Origin: Cyanobacteria bacterium SZAS-4
Lineage (GTDB): Bacteria > Cyanobacteriota > Vampirovibrionia > Obscuribacterales > Obscuribacteraceae
DNA: 64,000 nucleotides
NCBI GenBank assembly: GCA_018266255.1
Contig: JAFEAT010000003.1
Span: 310,001 to 374,000 of the forward strand
Reading direction: 5' to 3'
The notes under the pieces are model-generated. The model had not been told where the DNA came from and made no database searches. It was given only the letters and a program-made list of their open reading frames with translations. Made by a program: the position numbers and the translations under genes. Positions 57,629 through 64,000 of the stretch are shown in pieces (position 1 is the stretch's first letter; each line of letters opens with the position of its first letter).

Positions 57629-59650
57629 ATGCGCAAGCCATCAGGACTAGTCGCGCGCAAGCCATCAGGACAAGTCGCAATCGCGCTGAACTTAGTCATT
57701 GCAATCTTCGTCGTGGGTTCGTTGGGAATCGCGACATATGAATTGACCCGTGTCTTGCTCGCTCGAGAACAGTTGAAAAACTGTCTGGAGTTCGCAGCCC
57801 TTGCTGGAACTGCCTCTCTCGCGTCGACTAGTGCAAGTGGTGCACCAGCTACAGCTGAAGCGAAAGCCGTCGCTTTGAATATGTTCAAGATGAACTCGAT
57901 TTTGGGGCAACCTCTTACCTCGAACGTTCGTGAGGTGGCGAGTCTCTCTCAGTTAAATCCTCAGACCGCAAGCGTCGATATGTTTGTCGAGTTCGACGAT
58001 CCAGTTACCAAACAACCTACAGCCAATCCTTCTAATGTGATGCGGCTTTATGGTGCTTATAAATATGTTCTCTTCTCAGGTGGATTTGGATCGATTGGTG
58101 TTCTGAGTTACAACCTGACTGAGCAAGCATTGTCTGCTTTGCCGGCTCTAGATTTGATCCTGGTGCACGATAACTCTGGTTCGCTTGACGATGCCACGCC
58201 CGTTACTGCAGTGCGCAGGTACTACGACCCGAGTGTTTTCCCTCCTCAACCGTCTTACATCATTCCGTCGCCTGGCGGCACGCCAGAGCAAGGTCCAATT
58301 TCGGGGCTTTTTTGTGCGAGCTTGATCGGTTCAGAGTTGAACGGACTTGAACCTCAAAACCTCGATGTGGCAGGCGATCCGCGTGTCAGCAATTGTATAA
58401 GGGAGTTCTCTGAAGTAGGCAATACCGGTAACACGGTGCCGCTGCGTGGTGTGATCAACACTGGTGCTATGCCCGGTGACTCACCACCAGCATATGGTGG
58501 TGTTGGTCTAGCCGGGATGACTCAAGGACCTGGAAACGGAACCACAAGCACGATGGGTGCATTGCCTGGAGCAAGTTCCAATATTGCCATGAAAGATAAG
58601 AAGTCAGCTGACTTGCTCACGTACTTTTTCAGTCGAGTCGCCGGAGAACCGGCAGAGGCCCAGGCACCACCGCCTTCATACAACCCCTGGGGCGCTGATG
58701 CCACCATGTTCACTGATGTGGTCGTGAACATCGATGGCAACAATACATATGGTGGCACTGTCGTTAACGGAATTTCTTTTCCCGATTATCGATGGTTAGT
58801 CGAGGCTGCTCGCGGCAACCTGGAGAATGGTGCTGTTGCTCCTAATGCGATCGCCCCGTTAGCTGGCACACCGATGGAGGGCGCTGCTAACCCTGGTTTT
58901 AGAAGCGCTTATCGCGTCGCTGCATACTCCAAACTCGAGCCGAAGGGTACGGTTGAACGTTCAGTCAAAAGTTTCATGACTAAAGTTGCTGAGACTTCCG
59001 ACTGTCACTTCGGGTTTGTTGCGTACAATGACCGTGCTGGAACCTCACCAACAGATACCGACAAAGCGCAGAGAATTTCGTGGGCCTATCCAGTTGCTGG
59101 TAAGGTCAAATATTTAGTTCCTGCCATTCCTTTAGACACAGCAAAAGATAACATTGCCCCTGTTTCGGCGCTTCTTTCCCCACCACCCGATGACAGCAAC
59201 CCTATGTATGTTCCAAACGGTGGTTCGAATTTGGCTGACGGATTGCAGCAGGCGTATAACATGCTCACGGGAGCTGGTTCGAGAACTGGTGCAATGAAGG
59301 CAGTTATCGTGGTAACAGACAAAGTGCCAACGCGTGATTTGGCAGGAAGTGTTTACCCCGACCCTAACGCAAATGGACCGGCACTGGCTGACGCAGTCAA
59401 CGTCGCTAAGAATCTCGGCAAGAAAGGCATTCCAATCTTCATTGTTGGAGTAGATCACGCTGGCGGTCAAATGACACCGTTTATGCTCAATCAATTCAGT
59501 GATACCACAGCTGGTGGTGTGGTCAATACAGCCGGACACGGCGGTGTCTTGCACACAACTAAATGGGTCGATCCACCAACTACTTTGAACGCGTTGAACG
59601 GAAAGTTCAATAATATTGTAAGACAGCTGGTGGTCCTGAATCGCGGCTAA
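57629..59650 (+). CDS. TadG-like protein with von Willebrand A domain
   Basis: Protein of 673 residues. ATG 57629 with GGGGGA 7 nt upstream. N-terminal leader carries a duplicated RKPSG element (RKPSGLVARKPSGQVA), then a membrane helix (IALNLVIAIFVVGSLGIATYEL) and REQLKNCLEFAALAGTASLA, the TadG/TadE layout. A vWA domain follows from about residue 175: LDLILVHDNSGSLDD holds the MIDAS D-x-S-x-S, and AVIVVTDKVPTRD the second Asp. A long insertion rich in Gly/Pro/Asn precedes the final beta-alpha units. Expected on the cell surface, binding a divalent metal and a partner or host ligand. Confidence 0.88.
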   Translation: MRKPSGLVARKPSGQVAIALNLVIAIFVVGSLGIATYELTRVLLAREQLKNCLEFAALAGTASLASTSASGAPATAEAKAVALNMFKMNSILGQPLTSNVREVASLSQLNPQTASVDMFVEFDDPVTKQPTANPSNVMRLYGAYKYVLFSGGFGSIGVLSYNLTEQALSALPALDLILVHDNSGSLDDATPVTAVRRYYDPSVFPPQPSYIIPSPGGTPEQGPISGLFCASLIGSELNGLEPQNLDVAGDPRVSNCIREFSEVGNTGNTVPLRGVINTGAMPGDSPPAYGGVGLAGMTQGPGNGTTSTMGALPGASSNIAMKDKKSADLLTYFFSRVAGEPAEAQAPPPSYNPWGADATMFTDVVVNIDGNNTYGGTVVNGISFPDYRWLVEAARGNLENGAVAPNAIAPLAGTPMEGAANPGFRSAYRVAAYSKLEPKGTVERSVKSFMTKVAETSDCHFGFVAYNDRAGTSPTDTDKAQRISWAYPVAGKVKYLVPAIPLDTAKDNIAPVSALLSPPPDDSNPMYVPNGGSNLADGLQQAYNMLTGAGSRTGAMKAVIVVTDKVPTRDLAGSVYPDPNANGPALADAVNVAKNLGKKGIPIFIVGVDHAGGQMTPFMLNQFSDTTAGGVVNTAGHGGVLHTTKWVDPPTTLNALNGKFNNIVRQLVVLNRG

Positions 59651-59709
59651 AGGTTTCCGCTTTCAATCCAATTTGATTCGCCGAATTTTGCTTGAACGAT
59701 CCGTCGTCC

Positions 59710-62646
59710 TTACTGCTTCATCGTGAACTTAGTCGTGTTAGCCAGTGAATCCGCCTTGTTATTCTTCATACGGCGAAGGAACAGAATCCAACCACAGGCT
59801 AAAAGTGCCACCACTAATATTATTGCAGGCACCACCAAGCCCATTTGTCGCAGCAGCGCAACTTCCATCTGCAAAGCTGGGTTGCGCGCGACCATAAACA
59901 CTGCCGGTGTTTTATCTTTGTCGTCAGTGATCTTGTCAATGCGACGCGGATTCATATTTTGTCCGTCTTTGAGTTCGATGTAGTCAGCGACACCAGGCAC
60001 TGAACCGTAAATCGGACTACCGTTTCTGTCGAAACCGCGAATAAAAAATCGACAATAATCAAGGCATATACAGTGGATCGCACCAGGCTTGAACGGAGGT
60101 TCATCAGCCCATGCGTGGCCTGACCGAGTATGGTCTGTCCAGCTAGGTTCTGCGGCCGCAAAGCGCTTGTATTGCACCGATGGTTGGTCGACGTGTCCAG
60201 TGAATGGATTGGTGAATCGGAAATCTTTTGGTGACATCCTCTCGAATCTTTCTGCGTCGCTAGGATACAACTTGGTCTCTTTGTATTTAGCCGCCAGAAT
60301 GCTCGCATAACTATCAATTTTTTTCGCGATAGTCAGCTCTGGTGCACTTGCGCTGTACAGGGTTGTGCCGTCTGGGTCTACATAGCCCGCATCTGTTTTT
60401 TGAAGCCAAATTTCGCGCTTAGGAACAGGCGACGTCGCCAGCGATACCAGATCAGCATCACTAACTGTCTTGATTTTTCCGTGAATAGCTTTTCCGTTGT
60501 GTATTAAAACGCTGCCCTTATCTTTGTCTAGCATGTCAAATGATTTGCCACCATCTGCTGATCTATAGTGATGCTGATCGCGAGCAGCGCTAGTGACGTT
60601 GGTTGGATGGTAGTCTTGTCCGTCTGAATACAATGACTTAACTAGCGCAAAAGCGCAGCCTAATAAGGCTGCTGAGAGAACAACCAGCAAAGCCGCTTGG
60701 CGAAACCTTTGTGACTTCAATAATGGATTCGCCGTGAATAATTTCAGCCACTGTGGTCCATTCTTGTCATTGTCGGTGAGACTGGCTTGTTTAGCGGCTG
60801 CTATGCTCTCGGCGATACTGAGCGGTTTGACGTTGGTTTCAAGATTTCTTAGTTTCGAAGAGTCGTATCTGATGATCTTTAGCGGCGCTGGTTTTGCATT
60901 TTCGCCAGCGCTTGGAAGCGTGAATGCTTTGAAGATCAAAGTCGGAGCAGTCGATCGTTTTGCAATCTTTGGACGCCCCGCTTGTGCAGCCTGCGCATCA
61001 GCAGCTTCAGCTGCGTGTCCTGCGGCGATGATTGTTTCAGCGCTTGGTCGACCGTTTTGTGGTGCCTCAATGAGAGGCTCGGTCAGTGGCTCGATCAATT
61101 CGTCTGATTCGGGTTCAGGTTTCGCAAGGCTCTTGAGTATCATCGTACGAGCGATTGGTCGACCGCCAGTGACGGGATTGTGCGCAGGGATCACATTTGA
61201 ATTAGCACGAGCTGCAGCATCGGTTGAAGCAGGAGTTGCTGCGGGAATTTGACCACCGGCTTGATAAGCTGCGATCGCAGCAGCAAGGTTTGGACCGACG
61301 GATGGATTGACACTGACCGTTGCATTGGAACCGGTGGTGGTGGCATGATTTTGAGGCGGATTGGAAAGTGGTTGCAAACTTTGATCCATTTCATCGACAG
61401 TCGCTCCAGCTTTAAAAATAAGAGTTCGAGCGGTGTTTCGTTGTTTGGGTGGAGCTGCTGGCGTTGCTGCGGGTGTTTCATTTGCTGCAGTTGAAGTGGA
61501 CTTGTCAGGTTCGCCGAACGGAGCAAGCAGGTCGAGTCCCGACGACCCTATTTTGCTTTTGGTGAATGAATCAAAAATGAGAGTTGCCGCAGGCTTTCTT
61601 TTGGGCTGAGCGTTATTGTTTGTTGCAGTTGCAGTGGGTGCTGGAACCACCGGCGGAACAGCCGGCGCTACAGGCTGCATAGCCACAGGAAGCGGGGGAG
61701 GTGCCGCTTGTGTCTGAGCCAGGAGCATTGCTGGCGTCGGCGCGAGGGCTGGAATGCGAGTCGATGCCGCGCTTGGACTGTGCACCGGAGCAGCGCTTGG
61801 CGCAGCAGAAGGCGTAGTCTCGGGCTGACCAGCGGGCGCACCCAGGGACGGTGTCGAGGGTGTGACGGATTGTGTAACGGATGCTGCCATGGATGACGGT
61901 TGGGTTGGCGTTTCTACAGCATGCGCTGGTGGTTCGACGACCGGTGCGGCTGCTGGAGTATCCGTAACCGGTGCGGTGAGAGGAGTCTCTGCAACAGGCG
62001 AGGTTGCGGAGTGGTCGGCGATCGGTGCGATCTTGACCAGGAAGGGATTAGGCCCAATAGCGACTGGCGGAGCTGGCACGAGGAGTGGGTCGATTGTGGG
62101 ACTCGGTTTCGTCTCCGTTGCTTTGGTGGGTGCTGGTTCTCCCGAGGAGTTAGCGCTGACGGGCGAGGCAGTGATTGGCTCGACCGGCGTCGGTTCAACT
62201 GGCGTCGGTTCAACTGGCATCGGTTCGACTGCAATTGGTTCAGGCGGCGTTGTTGGGATTGGCTCCTCCAGCTCACTGCCAAACTTCTGCATCATTGAAA
62301 ATGAAAAAAGCGATGATTCTTCTTTTGGTGCGTTTTCGACTTCTGGCATCGCGGCAACTTCTGGCATCGCAACAATTGCTGAAGCTGTCCATTCGTCTTC
62401 TGGTGGTTGGATGTTTTGAACACCAGACACTTGGTCAGATGGCGCTGTCACACCTGGAGCTTCTTTGGCGACGATGTCTGGAGGAGCGACGGATTGTTGC
62501 GTGTCAGGAACTATGTCCCACTCGTCCAGGCTGGTGTCGTCAAGGATGTGACCTAACACGTCTTCGTGATGGCTGCCCTGATCTAAAGCACCGTCTTTGG
62601 TGCTTTTGTCGTTTTCGTTATCATCAAGAACGCGCTGGTTTGCCAT
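59710..62646 (-). CDS. large Pro/Ala-rich membrane protein with repeated TLIFK motif
   Basis: Protein of 978 residues, family unknown. Residues 1-645 are low-complexity and Pro/Ala/Thr/Val-rich, predicted cytoplasmic. They contain EPTPV tandem repeats (~140-155) and four copies of a basic-(R/P/A)-T-(L/M)-I-(F/L)-(K/D)-(S/A) motif (AATLIFDS, ARTLIFKA, ARTMILKS, APTLIFKA) spaced 50-165 residues apart. A TM helix (ALLVVLSAALLGCAFALV, ~650-668), an extracytoplasmic domain of about 280 residues with KLYPSD...FRFTNPFTG and CICLDYC, and a second TM near 940-960 follow. Start ATG 62646. Membrane-spanning signalling or anchoring is inferred. Confidence 0.75.
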   Translation of the reverse strand: MANQRVLDDNENDKSTKDGALDQGSHHEDVLGHILDDTSLDEWDIVPDTQQSVAPPDIVAKEAPGVTAPSDQVSGVQNIQPPEDEWTASAIVAMPEVAAMPEVENAPKEESSLFSFSMMQKFGSELEEPIPTTPPEPIAVEPMPVEPTPVEPTPVEPITASPVSANSSGEPAPTKATETKPSPTIDPLLVPAPPVAIGPNPFLVKIAPIADHSATSPVAETPLTAPVTDTPAAAPVVEPPAHAVETPTQPSSMAASVTQSVTPSTPSLGAPAGQPETTPSAAPSAAPVHSPSAASTRIPALAPTPAMLLAQTQAAPPPLPVAMQPVAPAVPPVVPAPTATATNNNAQPKRKPAATLIFDSFTKSKIGSSGLDLLAPFGEPDKSTSTAANETPAATPAAPPKQRNTARTLIFKAGATVDEMDQSLQPLSNPPQNHATTTGSNATVSVNPSVGPNLAAAIAAYQAGGQIPAATPASTDAAARANSNVIPAHNPVTGGRPIARTMILKSLAKPEPESDELIEPLTEPLIEAPQNGRPSAETIIAAGHAAEAADAQAAQAGRPKIAKRSTAPTLIFKAFTLPSAGENAKPAPLKIIRYDSSKLRNLETNVKPLSIAESIAAAKQASLTDNDKNGPQWLKLFTANPLLKSQRFRQAALLVVLSAALLGCAFALVKSLYSDGQDYHPTNVTSAARDQHHYRSADGGKSFDMLDKDKGSVLIHNGKAIHGKIKTVSDADLVSLATSPVPKREIWLQKTDAGYVDPDGTTLYSASAPELTIAKKIDSYASILAAKYKETKLYPSDAERFERMSPKDFRFTNPFTGHVDQPSVQYKRFAAAEPSWTDHTRSGHAWADEPPFKPGAIHCICLDYCRFFIRGFDRNGSPIYGSVPGVADYIELKDGQNMNPRRIDKITDDKDKTPAVFMVARNPALQMEVALLRQMGLVVPAIILVVALLACGWILFLRRMKNNKADSLANTTKFTMKQ
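62186..62230. repeat. 15-nt tandem repeat encoding EPTPV
   Basis: Three adjacent units, GGCGTCGGTTCAACT twice and GGCATCGGTTCGACT, with partial flanking copies, inside the Pro-rich region of the gene at 59710-62646. Encodes (E-P-T/M-P-V)n on the minus strand. Confidence 0.8.
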
Positions 62647-62754
62647 TCAACAACTCTTCCTACCGTTCGTTATGCCCAGAAACCTTCCAGGTCGAACGTG
62701 CGCGAAAAAGCATTATTATCAGGCGCTGCTGTCTGCTGAGTATACTCGGCGTGC

Positions 62755-63525
62755 TTAATAGTAGATTACATTGCCTTTTGGTCCGTCCAAATAGTTCTTT
62801 TCGATCTCTGCAGCGCGCTTCAATTGTTTGGCAGCTTCGTCTTTTTCTCCAAGTTCTTTCAAAACTTCTGCATAGTTTTTGAGCGCCGTGGTGGCGTCAG
62901 TCATTCTTCCATTCTCACTCGAAGGTCCGTTTTTCTCTGCCGCCAAGATTGCCACTGCGCTCTTGTATCCGGCCGCCGCTTCCTTCCAATTCTTCAACTG
63001 GTGGTCCATGCGTGCAACGTTATTCAGTTGTAGACCCGTATCGTAGTGGTCTTTACCAGACAGCTTGGCCGTAACTTCGGCACTTTGCTTATAGTACGCT
63101 TTTGCATCAGCGTAACGTTTGTCTTTCTCGCATGTGCTGCCGAGAATCTCATTAATAGAAGCTGCTTCCTTACTTTCCTTGCCGGGGGTTTTTTCGGTAA
63201 GCTCCAAAAGCGCTTTGTACTGCTTCTCCGCTTCCTTGAAGTCGCCCGACAAGTATGCCTTGTAACCTGCTTTCTCTAATTTTTCTACATTCGGATCTTT
63301 CGGTTTGTCTTCAGCCTCTTTCGGCTTCTCGTCTTTCGTTTCAGGACCAGGGAAAAGTAATTTGACCGAAAAATCGAGTAGATCGGACGAGTTCTGTTTG
63401 ACGTCGGGTCGGTCTGCTCTATCTAAGAAACTTGGAGTACCTGTCATAATTTGGGAGAATTCAAGGTTTCTCACTCCAGCCACATTGTTCTGTGCATGAT
63501 TAAAACTGGACGCTTCAATTGACAT
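62755..63525 (-). CDS. TPR protein, non-secreted
   Basis: Protein of 256 residues, ATG with GGGTGA 4 nt upstream. Without a signal peptide. A disordered start (~55 residues) and an acidic/Lys linker (KDEKPKEAEDKPKDP) lead into four TPR units (KAGYKAYLSGDFKEAEKQYKALLELTEKTPG, DHYDTGLQLNNVARMDHQLKNWKEAAAGYKSAVAIL, LKNYAEVLKELGEKDEAAKQLKRAAEIE). Spacing of about 42 residues suggests TPR_12-type repeats. Lies 108 nt upstream of the 978-residue membrane protein gene on the same strand. Confidence 0.88.
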   Translation of the reverse strand: MSIEASSFNHAQNNVAGVRNLEFSQIMTGTPSFLDRADRPDVKQNSSDLLDFSVKLLFPGPETKDEKPKEAEDKPKDPNVEKLEKAGYKAYLSGDFKEAEKQYKALLELTEKTPGKESKEAASINEILGSTCEKDKRYADAKAYYKQSAEVTAKLSGKDHYDTGLQLNNVARMDHQLKNWKEAAAGYKSAVAILAAEKNGPSSENGRMTDATTALKNYAEVLKELGEKDEAAKQLKRAAEIEKNYLDGPKGNVIYY

Positions 63526-63689
63526 GGATCACCCCTTCAAGCATTCACCATGTAATCTTCGTCGACAATGTTTTCAATACTGTGTCTGCGTGGTGAATAA
63601 GCAAGCGATGTCGATTTCTTTTATCTGGTCTGTTCCTCAAGCTGGCATATCTGTAATTGCGCTCACCAGGCATCAACAAAATAGAAGAC

Positions 63690-64000
63690 TCATAGACGAG
63701 GCCGTTTCAATTCGAAATTTCCGTCTGTCGTTGTCGTATACCAGTTGCCTGCCATTCTTCCCACCGCTTGCAGCACCTCGCTTTTGATGTGACCTCGGTT
63801 ATCGATCACTTGATCGTCTATGTGCATGCAGATAATTTCACCAAGCACTAAGTTATTGTTTCCGTGTTGAATCAGTTGAATCAACTTACATTCAAGGTTG
63901 ATGTAAGCTTCCAAAACTCTTGGCGCTTTAATGGCTGAAGAAGACGCCGGAGTTAAGCCAACCTTGTCAAATTCGCTCACGTCTTTTGCATAGTCAGCGC
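63690..64000 (-). CDS. flavin reductase family protein (N-terminus outside window)
   Basis: C-terminal ~103 residues of an FMN-binding split-barrel flavin reductase; the frame stays open to the right edge. Characteristic order: DYAKDVSEFDKVGLTP, then APRVLEAYINLECKLIQLI, then LVLGEIICMHIDDQVI and LQAVGRMAGNWYTTT. Such proteins use NAD(P)H to reduce FMN, bound or as a diffusible carrier, or act as FMN-dependent oxidoreductases. It ends about 165 nt from the TPR gene on the same strand. Partner is unknown. Confidence 0.9.
   Translation of the reverse strand, partial: ADYAKDVSEFDKVGLTPASSSAIKAPRVLEAYINLECKLIQLIQHGNNNLVLGEIICMHIDDQVIDNRGHIKSEVLQAVGRMAGNWYTTTTDGNFELKRPRL

Noticed and set aside
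61862..62419. 185-codon plus-strand frame rich in Gly/Ser/Thr, looking like a secreted repeat protein
   Set aside because: It is the reverse complement of the Pro/Ala/Thr repeats of the 978-residue protein; no start signal.
62175..62882. 235-codon plus-strand frame
   Set aside because: Antisense to the Pro/Ala-rich protein and the TPR gene; Leu/Arg-rich translation typical of a shadow of GC-rich repeats.
1..64000. tRNA, rRNA, insertion sequences, prophage or genomic-island signs
   Set aside because: Intergenic gaps were read for cloverleaf-like segments, transposase-like proteins and terminal repeats; none was found, and base composition looks even throughout.

Overview
The window reads as chromosomal DNA of a Gram-negative-type (diderm) bacterium of moderate GC content. 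Signs of an outer membrane and periplasm are a tripartite RND efflux pair with a lipoprotein adaptor, a TonB-C-like protein, an RlpA-like protein, two lipobox proteins and many Sec-type signal peptides. Aerobic life is suggested by ferrochelatase, an O2-dependent desaturase and an old yellow enzyme. The compact SigA-like sigma factor, polyphosphate kinase, MGDG-synthase-type glycosyltransferase and the large number of secreted TPR proteins fit a non-photosynthetic relative of Cyanobacteria (Melainabacteria/Vampirovibrionia, Obscuribacterales-like). That placement is inference from gene content only. No rRNA, tRNA, CRISPR array, insertion sequence, integrase or phage gene was recognised.

Layout. 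1-2.3 kb (minus): a NemR-like TetR repressor, a LRV/HEAT-like protein and an old yellow enzyme cut by the window edge, with two TAGACCGGTC-type operators. 2.3-6.5 kb: a strong orphan promoter, small unknown genes, a B-box-type membrane protein, and a Flp-like pilin followed by a TadG-like protein. 6.6-9.2 kb: ferrochelatase and a sigma-70 factor. 9.3-16.6 kb (minus): a tightly overlapping lipid-modification operon (desaturase, COG2907-type flavoprotein, DUF1365, CFA-like methyltransferase, DUF1475-like, DUF1295, coclaurine-N-methyltransferase-like enzyme). It is preceded by a Sel1-repeat gene whose ribosome binding site and start codon are buried in a long hairpin. 17-21.4 kb (minus): RND pump and adaptor. 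21.5-31.8 kb (mostly plus): endonuclease IV, NUDIX hydrolase, a repeat protein, a pseudo-receiver/response regulator/C39-like peptidase group, an SPFH lipoprotein, an IPT/TIG protein, a GDPD phosphodiesterase, RlpA and a large TPR protein. 31.8-39.6 kb: matrixin-like metalloprotease, His-rich SLT transglycosylase, TPR proteins and a glycolipid glycosyltransferase. 39.7-52.9 kb: Ppk1, DUF488, a YdcZ-type transporter, a DEAD-box helicase, ABC-F, a DUF2092-thioredoxin fusion, an MFS transporter and two members of an unnamed paralogous family. 53-59.7 kb (plus): two TadE-like proteins, a TPR protein, a polytopic His-rich membrane protein, a PATAN/DUF4388 protein and a TadG-like vWA protein. 59.7-64 kb (minus): a 978-residue Pro/Ala-rich membrane protein, a TPR protein and the end of a flavin reductase.

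The strongest lead is the lipid operon. The desaturase, COG2907/DUF1365 pair and two SAM methyltransferases resemble the parts list of methyl-branched or furan fatty-acid synthesis. One methyltransferase has lost two residues that bind bicarbonate in cyclopropane synthases, while the other keeps them. The hairpin over the first gene suggests translational (perhaps temperature-dependent) control. Other leads are the NemR/old-yellow-enzyme electrophile module, Tad-like minor pilins scattered without their secretion machinery, a strong promoter with no obvious gene, and two lineage-type protein families with internal repeats or paralogy.
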